This document shows positions 46,201 to 58,500 of a stretch of DNA of 64,000 nt, in pieces (position 1 is the first letter of the stretch; every line of letters begins with the position of its first letter). A program made the translations under genes and the position numbers. The notes below the pieces were generated by a model that worked only from the letters and a program-made list of their open reading frames with translations, made no database searches and was not told where the DNA came from. Origin of the DNA: Ciona intestinalis (taxonomy: Eukaryota > Chordata > Ascidiacea > Phlebobranchia > Cionidae); assembly GCF_000224145.3 (NCBI RefSeq), contig NC_020167.2, positions 3,711,027 to 3,775,026 on the forward strand, in the 5' to 3' direction.

Positions 46201-48602
46201 AATTTTAAACATTACAACAATGTTTTTTTCTATGGTTTATATTTTTAATGTTTATTTTTGGCAATGCATATTTTTATTTCGCATATGAAGTATAATGTTT
46301 TACACTGAAGGAAAAGTTAAGTTATGAAATATTGTAGGCTATATACAAGGATACAGCAGTTGTGGCTTTTTTCTCCTTTTTTGAACACGAGTTTAGTCTG
46401 TGGTTTTTATTAATATAACTTTGCAAATTTATTATTGACGTTGCAATTCTATTTTAGACGTTCTATTTTAACAGCAGTGTCACTTTTAAAGTATGTAGGA
46501 ATTTATGTGGTTAATTTACATTAAGGAGATTAAGCAGCGCTTAATTTGTTTGCATTTGATAATAAATTATACGCTTATTTCTGAGAGCTTTCTCGTTACA
46601 ACGCGAACGTTATATTTGTTTACGCCCTTGGGTTGCAGTCACGATAACAACTAAAATTATAAAAGTCATTAGTCTTGTTTGACTTCTGAACACAATTAAT
46701 CAATTTTCACACATTTTAACATACAAGAACGAAACTAACTTTTTCTGTTTTACGCGTTTAATTTGGAGCCATTATTTCTAATGAACAGTGCTGACAATGC
46801 ACAGCGATAAATATAGTTTAGTGTGGGGAAAGATGGTATGTACCATTTTATTTTATTGTCCCATTTGGTAGTAAAATAGGATTATTTACAGAACTATATA
46901 ACTGTACCGTGACGATTTATCCGTATCCTAACGAAAAAACAACGTTAGATCACGATTAGGAAATATGGATTGTATACGCTAACGGTATCCATCTTACCCA
47001 ATAGTTTTACATATTTATTCCATCTTACCTGGGTGTTGTTTTCGTTTCTGTGATATCTTGGAGAAGTGGCGCGGATGGTGGTTATTACGTCAGGACCACA
47101 AAGTGTACTGCCGACCAACGCATTTGTATCTGTACAGAAAAGTGATTACAGCTTTTAGAATTTGATAAACCAAGTCTGTAGAAAGCTATAATCAGTGTTT
47201 CGCACATTAGTTAATTGTAATATTAGGTTATATTAATATTCTTATCATTGGTGCTTAATAAAATAGGAGGTAGCACTAACAAAAATCAAACCTAAATTGA
47301 AAAAGACTGCAGAAAACAAAGCTTTTAAAACTTTTTTTGCGGTTTAATGCGTCCAAATATATTGCAAAAAACACACATGACGTATAGATTCAGCAAAAGT
47401 GTGGTCGTGGAACGAAATACTAAAAAAGATAAAAACGGCCAATGAAAATGTGTAAACAACAGATCCGCAACACTATTTATAGAAAGAAACAACCGCAGTT
47501 ACAAATTAAGTCGTGATTCACTGTTGCGATTTATAGGAACAGAGGGCATAACCGAAAATTCCAGCACGATGAAAAGGGAAGGAATTTCATGGAAACAATC
47601 ATTTAAATTGTCCTTCAACGTCATGTTTCGTCACATGCAAGTAGAAGCAACTTTCGGTGTTGCGGCTAAGATCTAATTATAAAGTTAACCACAGAAATTG
47701 TTGTTATTTACGAAAGTGCTCATGACGTTACATTGCAAACCATCACGCGTATATGGCAAGGCGAAAGGAATAGTGGCCGAATTTATGCAAGTTTTTTGTA
47801 TAATAAAATCATGAAATACTTTACTGTGTGTGATGTTTGGTCTGCACACAAAGTGTTTTAACTTAACAGAACTAAAAGAACTGCTGGTCAAAATTATACC
47901 TTCTCAGTACATTTATAGTCGGACCTTAGAATTAGCGCGAATGAACACAGTAATATGTCGTACATATACCAACTTACTGATTCCAGTACAAGTATCGTTT
48001 GCAAGCATGGTCATTATGAGAGCCGCGGGCGCAGCGAAAGATTCCTCAGTAAATTGGGTGACGTTGGAACCGATGTTTAGAAGGGAACTGACCGTTTCAT
48101 ACTTCAGGCACTGTATAAAATATTACTATTGTAGCACAAACGTATGTTTTGGTCATGTTTAATCAAGTTTAAACTTTTCCGCCCCCGGCATTCTACTTAC
48201 TGTACTGCAAGTTTGACCAGCCTCGCATTCGACTCTTGTCTTGAGCATTTCAAGCAGGTTAGTGATGGCCGGTACATCAATGAAGTCTTCCGATGCAGAG
48301 CCGGTGATTTCAGCCAGATGGTTAAAAGAAGATTCTTCCTCATGATGATCGTGGTCTTGATCAACCAGAACTTAAAAATAATTTGCCGTTATGAAACACG
48401 TGCTGGACGTGGTGCAGTGGTAAACAATATTCAAAACGTTTATAGACGACAAAACTTTCATCTTTTCCACATTGCAGAAACCGATTATAATAATAAGCGT
48501 GTCATTATATACTGATGGAATATATTATCTGACAAACTTACTCTGGGCGCATGCGACAGCGACGATAAGCAGAACAGCTTGAAGCGTAATAAATTTCTTC
48601 AT
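40254..48602 (-). CDS. SLC39A12: ZIP zinc transporter, LIV-1 subfamily, ZIP12/ZIP4-like (646 aa)
   Basis: Zinc importer of the plasma membrane or vesicles. Exons on the minus strand: 48542-48602, 48201-48370, 47978-48110, 47029-47129, 43617-43791, 43312-43463, 42699-42879, 42431-42600, 42125-42268, 41728-41844, 41447-41495, 40946-41098, 40641-40828, 40254-40400; phases agree, 646 codons (human ZIP4 647, ZIP12 691). Residues 1-20 form a signal peptide (MKKFITLQAVLLIVAVACAQ), followed by a Cys-containing ectodomain with His-rich patches (DHDHHEEE, GHDGHNHRRKR). Membrane helices carry the metal-site motifs HNFGDGIAIGAAF and HELPHE. A His-rich loop (NKHGHSHNIH) precedes them. The C-terminus QNFGMILGW...LYEEQL is closest to ZIP12. 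The usual HELGDF reads HEFADF across a splice junction. Its 3.2 kb intron 4 houses the opposite-strand 7TM gene. Confidence 0.93.
40497..40631. mobile_element. MITE, internally deleted (~135 bp)
   Basis: GGTAGGGTGGGGTAAAATGG at the left, AGATGTCCCATCTTTTCCCA at the right, centre missing. Fills about half of the 240 bp last SLC39A intron and stops just inside the donor of exon 40641-40828. Confidence 0.85.
41277..41430. mobile_element. MITE, right end missing
   Basis: TATAGTAGGATGGGGGAAGA at the left to TGTTTAAAACACAGTCAGGA at the right, then replaced by unrelated sequence 16 bp before SLC39A exon 41447-41495. Confidence 0.8.
41609..41695 (+). repeat. Tandem duplication, 43 bp x 2
   Basis: TTGTCTCAAAGGGTCGTGTT then GTTTGTCATGAACGATTTCA, repeated once with few changes, in an SLC39A intron. 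Confidence 0.8.
42006..42039. repeat. Perfect 34 bp palindrome without spacer
   Basis: The arm CATGGCCTACTAAAGAT is followed directly by its exact reverse complement. Located in the SLC39A intron between exons 41728-41844 and 42125-42268. Confidence 0.97.
43792..44950 (+). promoter_or_regulatory. Intronic region upstream of the nested 7TM gene
   Basis: Belongs to SLC39A intron 4 and should hold the promoter of the plus-strand 7TM gene. It contains an imperfect tandem repeat at 44036-44125 (units with GGTCGCACTGGCGTATTA). No TATA box or other site is convincing. Confidence 0.4.
44951..46000 (+). CDS. Orphan seven-transmembrane receptor-like protein (349 aa), intronless, nested
   Basis: Single uninterrupted ORF from the ATG at 44951, inside intron 4 of SLC39A on the opposite strand. 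Seven hydrophobic spans at roughly residues 27-49, 73-95, 123-142, 155-178, 203-225, 262-284 and 290-310, with N-glycosylation sites at N3 (NGT) and near residue 100 (RNET) outside the membrane. A Cys before TM3 (SVCNVLP) and one before TM5 (GGCTVD) sit where class A GPCRs form their disulfide. The segment after TM3 is LWTRQRVFY rather than DRY, and TM7 (LTVNLISTVGCYDNW) lacks NPxxY. Intracellular loops are very basic. It is receptor-like in topology, but I cannot place it in a named family; it may be a tunicate-restricted GPCR lineage. AATAAA occurs at 46561-46566. Confidence 0.8.
   Translation: MSNGTWQTEGSGIGEQHRLRYRFWLADTVIISCLTAAATYVILALVYYEIKRRRTRSDRRTSTHKKEEKYAAATRMLCIAVALFSVVYNLLKLAALDVEKTSYYRNETTPADQSVCNVLPRLKDSLLILATGMAFLFLWTRQRVFYISPSLRLLNNTTVKVLSFFLLILWFLFSLPAAAVLATLVRYKHHTPGGCTVDIASALVYKTLIITWVCACAVMQIGLLGLFLRPILKRTSIKGYTTFKKNPLSCSSKAYLRVFRRVKRAVFLTTLCLLSDTMAAILVIVLYRQTGSSFGSLYSISLTVNLISTVGCYDNWKHMIWPWFDSSTVTVETHGLSVHASQDHTKDSN
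46561..46566 (+). terminator. Possible polyadenylation signal, 7TM gene
   Basis: AATAAA on the plus strand about 560 bp past the 7TM stop, still inside the host intron. Confidence 0.35.
46813..47011. mobile_element. MITE, diverged ~195 bp copy
   Basis: TAGTGTGGGGAAAGATGGTA at the left, GGTATCCATCTTACCCAATA at the right. Lies between the 7TM gene and SLC39A exon 47029-47129. Confidence 0.8.
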
Positions 48603-50790
48603 GACCGACAGAGAGCAAACAGTTGGCCTTGAACTGCAGGTTAAACACACAAAAAGATTTCTAGGAAAATAGAAAAGAATTTACAATTGATATCAAATCG
48701 TTTACCGCCCGCAGATTTCGAAATGGGCCTAATACGTAGAGCAACTATAATAAAAGGATTTCGCTTTACTTTAGTTGTTCGAACTAGTTTAGGTCGAATG
48801 ACTAACTGTTTTTGACGCTTAACATCGACGAATACAAGCTGTACACTAATAGCGGTATAGTCCACCAAACATATGATGCAATAACCGACGATTTGCATGT
48901 AACAAAAGAGATATCATTATTTCACTGATAACCAAAATACCTGCGACAATCTATCATATATGCTGTAACACTCTTTATTAAAACTGGTATTGTCAAGTGG
49001 GCTTATAGCGATACCACTACGTTATAATAAGCAGACAGACAACACTTCTGACTCAAACCATGCCTGATTTTCATTTTGTTTAAGAAAACACGTCTTTCCA
49101 CCACACTGTTTTGTCTAAGGAAAAAAGACTGAAGAATCCACTGCCTGACAAGGTTATTCGTTAAACTCTGTTTTCGTTAAACCAAACTTCAACCGCTGAT
49201 AATAAAAGCACTTCGAAATTTCCGATGTTATGCCGCGATTCAGCGCTGATTAATAAGCAAAACTTTTTCGTATACTTCACTTTTTCTCGCTCCCTGCCAG
49301 AAGCGAACTTGCGAAACTAATGCTGCTGGTTTGGCATAACTGCTTTTGTGTCGAATCGCGCTTGCCGCTCAGACGATGACGAAACCCTTTTTCGCTCCGC
49401 GCTCTGTCCTTATTTGAACAAAGAAACAAAGAAAGAAGGGATCCGCTTGGCTTGACGGCGGCGCATGAGGCTTCGTGTTTGAGTGTCGCAATACTTTTGC
49501 CATGGCTACCTTGGGTTAATAAGTGCTACATCAGCAAAGATTCGATGTTATAAATTATTCGTCCCAGTATTCATTCTCAAACATCAGCGGCTAAAGTCCA
49601 CAACATCAATCTAAGGTATGTTAGACAGTTTGCCCCACTGTATAAAGTTGAATCCAATATATCTGTATAAAAGTGAATCCTCGCCCCTTTTTATAAGGAT
49701 CACCTTACAAGCGCACTGTTACCAACGTTGCTATTATTTTAAACTGTTAAGCTTCGGCTGTATCCAACAAAATAGCTGAACCTTCAATATCAATTTCTAT
49801 CTTGCGATACACCGAAACTTGTCCGCTTTTTGTACCGGAAATGCGTAAATGCTAACGGAACAACAAATTCCCCTAAAGTTATGCTGCCTTTTAAGCGTGA
49901 CTCTACCGCTCTAAGTTTAATACTATGACATAACTTGCTACGTGCGTATATGTTGCGTCGTATAACGACTTCCTGTAGTTATTGACGCAAATTCACTGGT
50001 AAGGTATATATTTGTCGGCTCCCCACTTAAAAAATCTTTTAACAGATTAACTGAGTATGTTTCAAACAACTATGCGCTCACCTGTCCAGCAACTATGTTT
50101 AATTAATTACAAACACGTCATGTAATAACAAACACGCGCGGTTGCTTTTTTGATGATTAAACTCGAGATATTTTCAGGTTATATATGGTCTCCTCATTTA
50201 ATTCTGAATATGTAGTGCAGTGGTTCTTAAACTTTTTCGTATGCTTTAGCTTTACCCTTTTAATAAAGTTGCTTTTCAGATTTACTCTTAATTTTTAATA
50301 TGGTGCTCATTTATAAAAAGGAAAATCAATTAATTACATCAGTTATGTTTAATAGGCTACGACTTATGCGTTTGCTTTTTTGCAACGAGTTCTTCAATGT
50401 CTGGTAAAGTACTAGAATTGGTACAATTTTTCTGTCCCGCCAAAAGATGTGGGTTTTGATTGGTAGCTCATTTACCCTCTAAGTACGAGGAGTTTACCCC
50501 AGGGGTAAATTTTACTCAATTTAAGAAACTTTGATCTAGTGTATATTGTAATGAAAACACAAGGAAATAAACCAAATCAATCAACTTGTGTATATCGCCT
50601 TAACTTGTTCACCAGAAATTTACCAGAATATTAAATCGTAAAACGTATTAAACTGTTGTGTAATGAAAGTAAATTAAAACGAAATGACCATAACGGTTTT
50701 ATAGGCTGTTAAATAAAGCGACCTAATTATGTCGATAGGATTAATCGCGCAGTAATAAAATCAGTTAAACTAAAGGTATATATCCATGTA

Positions 50791-51100
50791 CATCTAAGAC
50801 TATTTTCTTGATTGCATAAATGAATGACATTTATATAACCTTGGGTTACTGGGCAACGTCAGTAGTTGTAAAACACAATTTCATCTTTTTTATAAGTTAC
50901 TCATGGAACTTTGATGGTGATTGTTTGTTTTGCGTCTTTTTTGGCATGACTGACTATGTGCACAGCCCACTAGGAGCCAATCGGTTGGAGCTGTTGCCCT
51001 CAAGTGACATGCCCTAGGACACGCGCGCTCACGGTGGTAGCAGCATGGAGCAACAAGCGCTTTTCACCGCCTAGCCATGCCGCCGGACATGCTATTGATA
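50791..51100. repeat. Tandem duplicate, copy 1 (310 bp)
   Basis: Near-identical to 51350-51657. Its right half contains a SINE head in minus orientation (reverse complement GTCCGGCGGCATGGCTAGGC). Confidence 0.92.
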
Positions 51101-51294
51101 TAGTAGGATGGGAAAGATGGGACACATTTTTGTTTTGTTTTCTTTTTCCATTTGGTAGTAAACAAAGAAAATTCAAAGAATTATGAAACCGTATCCTTGC
51201 GACTTCCACAGACCGTTGTTAATTCTTTAAAACACGATCAGGCTATTTGGAAATTATGTGTTAAAGGTGTCCCATCTTCTCCCACCCTTCTATA
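51100..51294. mobile_element. MITE inserted at the end of duplicate copy 1
   Basis: TAGTAGGATGGGAAAGATGG ... AAAGGTGTCCCATCTTCTCC, CACCCTTCTATA. Absent from the equivalent position in copy 2. Confidence 0.9.
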
Positions 51295-51300
51295 ACTACT

Positions 51301-51349
51301 ATATAGTATAGGGAAGACGATACACCTTTAACACATATTATCCAAATAT
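51301..51349. mobile_element. MITE fragment between the duplicates
   Basis: TATAGTATAGGGAAGACGAT, ACACCTTTAACACATATTAT. Same left-end fragment as at 51658-51772. Confidence 0.75.
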
Positions 51350-51657
51350 CATCTAAGGCTTTTTTCTTAATTGCATAAATGAATGACATTTATATACCCT
51401 TGGGTTACTGGGCAACTCAGTAGTTGTAAAACACAATTTCATCTATTTTATAAGTTACTCATGGAACTTTGATGGTGATTGTTTGTTTTGCGTCTTTTTT
51501 GGCATGACTGACTATGTGCACAGCCCACTAGGAGCCAATCGGTTGGAGCTGTTGCCCTCAAGTGACATGCCCTAGGACACGCGCGCTCACGGTGGTAGCA
51601 GCATTGAGCAACGAGCGCTTTCACCGCCTAGCCATGCCGCCGGACATGCTATTGATA
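51350..51657. repeat. Tandem duplicate, copy 2 (308 bp)
   Basis: Differs from copy 1 by a handful of substitutions and short indels (for example GGGCAACTCAG against GGGCAACGTCAG). Confidence 0.92.
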
Positions 51658-51772
51658 ACCACTATATAGTATAGGGAAGACGAGACACCTTTAACACATA
51701 ATATCCAAATATCTTGAATGTGTTTTGAACAGTTAATAACGGTCTATAGTAGCGAGGATACGGTTTCATAGT
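51658..51772. mobile_element. MITE fragment after duplicate copy 2
   Basis: TATAGTATAGGGAAGACGAG, CACCTTTAACACATAATATC, GTGTTTTGAACAGTTAATAA; right end missing. Confidence 0.75.
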
Positions 51773-52520
51773 TCGGGCAATGTAAGGGAGGGAAATATCA
51801 TACAGTTGATTTCTATGTTTGCACGGTGACCAACAGAATTGCTTGACATTAAATCGCATGCGAGCAGATTTCCTTTTCTTCGTTATGTGTAACATTTGTA
51901 AAACTGCCCACGCAACTTTTTACAATTTTTTTGCATCATTGGTTATAGTTGGATAAGTTTTAGACTAAGTTAATGCAAGTAAAATTTTCTGAGGTGTAGG
52001 AATATGGATTTATTCAAGAAAATCCTTTTCTGTGCAATAGCGTTCTACCTGTTATCCACTTTCTTTTAAAAATTGCTGTTGTGTTGTCGTTTTGCATTTA
52101 GGCTGTTTGTAAATTAAACTGTTTATGTATGGAGTGTCTCGCAAAGTGGTTAATGTGAATAGCGGTTATGCTCCTAACAGCTGTAGTGTAATATGTATAC
52201 ATACTTCTTGTCGGTTAACTACAGTAATATTTTATATCATTTTGTCATTGTTATAGGTAGCGCTTTTTGAGTAACCGGTATTTTAATTACGTATGTTGTT
52301 AGTATTTTATGTATTAAAAAGACGTTACGAGTTTTATACTATATGCACTAATGCACATGTTTGTTGCAGTGATGCAGTGAGTTAAGGAAAACTGGCCGAG
52401 ATAAAATTAGTATTTTCTGCTAAACCGAACAGTAGTCAATATTCCTGCATATGGGATTTCTATTGAATATTGCGAAACTTTGAACTTGTGTCACTGACCA
52501 AGTACTTCAAACATTAAAGT

Positions 52521-55500
52521 ATGGTGTTTCCTTCAAACAATGATGCTGCTAAAGAAGTTAAAGAGACTTCAACAAATGTACCAGCCCATCTTTCGGATGT
52601 TGGGGCTTTGGCAAAGACACCGAAAATGAAGTTTGATGTGCTGAAAACATTGATAAAAGCAGTGGAAGTGTCAGACAGAGATATTGTGGATACCATCTTT
52701 AACTTGGCAAGTGATGTTACTATTTTCTAGTTTGTTTTTAGTTTTGTTTATATGTCTGTCATAATTTGTTCCATGCAATTCAATTAATTGCGTGGATATA
52801 TATATGTTTGTCTTTTGTTTCGTGGATTTTTAGTAAGTGCATATGCAGCATTATATTTGGAGATATGTGTCATTCCAAAAGCATTTTATTGCTTGTTTAA
52901 TAGTTTAATAAAGGTTTAAGTTTATAAACTTGATCTGCTGGTTTTTTTTGTAATCTGTTTAAATGATGTCATTATTCCTATTTTACCTGTATTTTGTTAT
53001 TCAGCTGGTTGGTGGAGATTTTGATTTGGAGGTGAACTTTATTATTCAAGATGAGAACTGCATTTTGTATATGTTGGATGTGATGCAGTTATGTTCTGTG
53101 CAATGCCAAGTAAGTTAATGATGCTATTTATTCATTTTTATATGAAGTTTATTTCAACATATTATGCAGGCTGAAATTTGGAGCAAATTTAAAGGTATCT
53201 GTCGTAAATCATACCGTAATCTTCAAGCTTGTGTGGAAGTTGGTTTGTTGCAAAAACTACTCTATGTCCTTCACGAAGCAAATGAAGTTGTCTCAGGTTC
53301 GAAATTATTTAACATTGGCATTTCTATAAAAGTCGTCAATATTTGTGTCATTAAATAGTCAGATGCTTTTATTTACACTTTTTATTTTGTTTCATGCAGA
53401 GTTATTAGTAGACATGCTGTGTCTTCTTGCAAGCTACAACATTTCTGTGAAAGAACTCAAGAAATTGCTGAGTTTGTTGAAAGCTGAAGGGGAGGAATGG
53501 GTAATTTTTAACCACGTTGTAATTAGTGGGTTGTATTTAATATATATATTGACTAATTTCAGTTTTTGGTGGTTTAGCTTTGCAATATGGTTCCTGATAA
53601 ACAATGTCAAAGTATCGTGCACATAATTCTGAATTCTCAGTAATGTTATCTAGAGTTTACTTTGAAATCAGTTGTGGGTCTTTGTAGTTTATATGGCACC
53701 AGTTTAATGTCCGTAAACTCTATTTACATAGCCACCGCATGCTGTAAAATTGCTCGGTGTTCTTCAAGCAACCACAGAAAGACATGGACCCGATTGCTTC
53801 TTCAGCTTTCCAGGCAAGCACAACGCAGCTATTGCCCTACCACCCCTCAAAGCTTGGCCCTATACAAACGGTTTCACTTTTACCACTTGGTTCAGAATGG
53901 ATCCACTGAACAGTCTGAGATTAGATGTGGATAAGCCATATTTATACTGGTATGTAAGCTCTTTTTATGTGTGTGTTATTATGCATAGGGTAGCAATTAT
54001 TTTGCAAGAACCTTATATTTAGATAGACCCACTTAGAGAATACTATGTGACTATTTTCTCTACACAATTCTTTACATAGCTTCTATGCTAATATGAAAGG
54101 TTACTGTTTTGGCATGGGAGGATGTACGTAAATTGATTTACAAATTCAAATATGATACAAATTAGATATAGCCATGCAATAAGCGCTTAAAACTCATCTA
54201 TATCGACATAGGTGGCATTTTATTATCCTCATATCATTTCCCTTACAGATGGTTTCTGTACCTGTACACCTGCTGTATATTAGTTGGGTGTGGCTGGTTA
54301 CTGTAGTAAATAAATCACATAATCCAAGATATATAGGGTGTTAAAAGCTTTTAAGTCTGCCAAACAATATAGAAACAAAAGAATGATATTTTATGCGAGA
54401 CTATATATTGACTTAAAATTATTGAAGTCATTTCAGTTCTCTCACCAATCTGTAAACTGTTTAAGTCCAAAGAAAAGCCATGAATATTTAATGAAAGGAA
54501 TGGCCACAGTAAGCTGCTGTTGCTGCGGCAGATGGTGACAAACTCCTTATCTATTTATTATAACAAAAAACAAATCTGAACACCTTCTAATCCAACAAAA
54601 CAATCTAATATTATACTGGAAACCACCAACCAGCACCTATTTTAAGCTATTGTAGACTATTGGCATGTTGGTTTAATATACTTTGTCTTTTTTCATAGTT
54701 TACGGAACGGTAAAAACGGATGTTATACTAGAAGCCTGTACCTATTTTAAGCTATTGTAAACCGTTGTCATGTTAGTTTAAGACATGCTGTTTCTTCTCT
54801 TGTTTAATACATATACTTTATGTATTTTGTTATAGTTTTCGGAACAGCAAAGGTCTTGGATATTCGGGTCACTTTGTTGGTAATTGTTTTATAGTAACAG
54901 TACTGAAGAGCAAAGCAAAAGGCTTCCAACACTGCCTGAAGTTTGAGTTCAAACCAAGAAAAGTGAGTTTGTTGCATGGGTGTGTGGTCTCGGTAGCTCG
55001 TCATTACATTCCTCTCATTTGAAATATTACACATCTTGTTTCAGCACTCTTTGAGATTTTGCCAACACCTGATTAAGTTGTGCTAAAATATTACCCATGT
55101 TTTATCGTTGTAGCTTATAACACACTTTTCCTTTAAAAAATGGTGTAATAGTTCATTGATAACATTTTTGTCGTGTACACACAAAATAACAGTTTTCACC
55201 AAACACTGTTCACTGTATGAGTATGGTGGTATTTTATTTTCAATATAAATATTTGGACTTCAATATTTGACCCTTTTATATAAGGTAACTTCTTTGCATT
55301 GTTTGCAGTGGTACATGGTTACAGTGGTTCACATATACAACCGGTGGCGATCAAGTGAATTAAAATGTTATGCAAATGGTCAGTTGGTATCCCACAGTGA
55401 GATGAACTGGTCCATTGGAGGCAGCGATGTAAGTAGAAATTGTTTTATTCATAAGCAGGTGTTTTATTTCATTAACCTTCTGTGGACTTGTCAGTTACTA

Positions 55501-58500
55501 TGTATCTACCATGCGGTGATTGTGTTTTTGCAAATACTTATTTTACAACAGTCATTTTAGGGCTGTAGATTTCCCCATTTTTTGTTTAACTGTTTACCGT
55601 TCAGTTTTAACCGGTTAACCGATGCAAGTGCAACTCTTTATATTGTTTTATTTGATCAGCCTTGTATGTTACCATGTGGGGATTGTTTTTTTTGGAATTA
55701 ATTAGTCATATTTATATGTTATGTACCCCATACCAGAAAATGCTGTTGTACGTTTCAATATGCATTACCAAAATAATCATAAGTAATCTATTTTGTTATG
55801 ACTGATGATTTTTTGTACCAAGTTTAAGTTATTCCAGAGAAACACACCTTATGAGAAGTAAAATAATTGTTTTCATTAAATTTATCAAATATCAACATAT
55901 AGACAAACATTGCTTTAAAACCTATGTTGCAAATCCTAATCTTCCTACCCGTGTAACTTATTCCATTTTTACATTAACAAAATTTTTCAAATTTATACAA
56001 TTTAACAAAGAAACAGTTCTTGTCCCATAAAACATAACATTTTCACTTCACCAGCAATATGATAAATGTTTCCTTGGGTCTGCTGAGACTGGTGATGATG
56101 CTCGAGTCTTCTGTGGTCAGATTGCAGCCACCTATGTATTCAGTGAAGCACTCAATGCCTCACAAGTATATGCTCTCTACCAGCTAGGTCCTAGTTACAA
56201 GGTGGGTGTTGTGTATATATTTCTTGGAAAACCTATATTGTATTCTATATGGAAGAGGTTCCTGTGAAGAACATGGGATGTAGGCCAGATTTGAGGCATA
56301 ACTTTAAAACCCAGACTGTTTATTCAAAACCCTCAAGTCAAAATACACAACATTTAAACTGATATACATATTTAGATTAAACAAGTTAAATGTTTTTGAA
56401 CATATTGACTAGTTAAGTTTATAGATTGAACTTTGATTGCACACAGTTTATATCAAGTTCCCTTCTGTTGTTTAAATCATATCTTGAAAAATAAGCCTCA
56501 TTCTATTCTATATAGATAAATCTAGGGATGCACATTACAGAATAATTAGGTATTCTAGGATATCCTAGAATACTTTAATTCGAATCTAGAATTCCGAATC
56601 TAGAATTTCGAATCTTTTTATATTTATAGGAAAAAAAAATTTTACCCACAAAAGTCAGTTTATTGACCCTTTCATAACAGCCTTGTTGGATCTTGAGTTG
56701 TAAAATGATCAAAAATTGTACTATTGGGTAGTTTTTGCGTCATGAAACGTATAGCAGGCTATGAAAAGACGTTACGAAACGTTTACTCTCGAAAGTCCCA
56801 CAAACACAAAAATATTTTTTTTCAAAATTAATAAGTTTCAAAAATTGTTAATATAGTATATGAGATGACGTGTAATGACCTCATTAAATAGAATACCGAA
56901 TCCCGTAAATGGATTCGAATACAAAAGGATTCGAATCTCATGGATTCGAAATTCTGTAATGTGCATCCCTAGATAAATCCTACAGTACAGCAATGCATGC
57001 CAGCATTGGCCCATTATTCCAGGAATAAACAAACATAAAAGATTCAACTTTCCATTACCATGTTTTACTGTGTTTTATTTGTATTTTTAGAATCAGTTTA
57101 AGTTTTCAACGGAAAGTGACCACTTGCTTGCCAACCATCATCGCAAGGTGTTGTATGAAGATGGAAAGCTCGCTGACTCCCTCGTGCTGGCATACAACCC
57201 AAAATCAACTGACGGCCAACTCTGTCTGGAGTGCTCACCAAAGTTATCGAATCGTGACAGTGCCAGTGATGCGCAACGTTGGTTTGTGCATAATCCACAT
57301 GCACTAATGCTGCCAGTATGTCAACACTTTTCAAGTTTGGGGTCTTTTTTTTTCTGTATACATGAGGTCCTTGAGGACCTTGAATTTGGGCTAGATTTGA
57401 CCCATTACCCCAATACCCTTTTATGTCTGAAAGTGACCTGCTTGGGACAGTGAAGATTAAGTCTTTTACTCATGATTCAACTTAAGTAATTCTTGACCGA
57501 CAGGAATCCATATGCGGACTATATTTTAAAACTCTAATTAAAAAAAAAAATTAAAAAAAAAACATTTTTGTGGTAAAATTTTAACTTCTCAAATTTGTTT
57601 GTGTTATTATATAGGATGTGAAAGCAGTTGTGACTCACTCCATACACAGTGCTCTCCACTCTGTGGGAGGAGCTGAAGTTCTTTTTCCACTTTTCTCACA
57701 ACTCAACTATAAACAAAAGGATGGTTCAGTAGACACATCAGTGTGGTGAGTTTTCTTACAAGTATCGGTCACTTACTAAGTTACAAGTCTTTATATTTTT
57801 TTGTCTGCTAGTTATTTTATAACATACAATAAGAAAATTGTTTTACCTAAATCTAATCTTAACAAAATTGAATCCTAAATTCTGCCCCCCTTCCCCAGTC
57901 TAAATTTATCAAAACTTCCGGGACTAAATATTTGTGGCAATTGTGGTACAAACCATTTACCCTATGTTTGACATTTGCAGTTCTACGTTGCTCACATTCC
58001 TGCTACAGTTGCTGCAAGGTTCAGTGAAGACACAGCAACAAGTTTTACATGGGAAAGGTTTCCTGGTTATCGGCACACTGCTTGAACGAGCACATAAAGA
58101 TCATATTACAAGTGAGTGCCAATACTGTACTACACAACATTTTTTGCTAAATGGCACATTTTGACATTCTGTAGTACTTTTTGCAATGTCCAATTATACC
58201 AGACTTCCAAATTCACAATGCACTTTGGCAACTTGCCTGATTTGGCATCAGACATTTTTTTCACCTTTTTATTATATTTTCCCCACTGAATTATAGAACA
58301 AATAATGTTCGAAACTGGTATTCTTTAATTAAATGAATTGGCTACTATCGCTTGAAACAACATGATTCAAACGAAAGCCTAAGAAACGAATATCCAAACT
58401 AAATGCAATAAACACTCTTGCTCTAATTTGGTTATACAAGCTATCTACATTGATTATCTATGTTAACAACAGTTTCCTGTGCATTCTGATTCAATTCCAA

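Larger units (their letters stand above)
48603..52520. promoter_or_regulatory. Divergent intergenic interval, SLC39A / NBEA (3.9 kb)
   Basis: Contains the promoters of both flanking genes. From 48603 to 50790 I see only unique AT-rich sequence. From 50791 to 51775 there is a tandem duplication interleaved with MITEs. From 51776 to 52520 there is unique sequence leading to the NBEA start. No coding sequence is supported. Confidence 0.5.

Noticed and set aside
49000-50790. A gene between SLC39A and NBEA
   Set aside because: No ORF over about 60 codons, no splice-linked frame and no family motif were seen on either strand.
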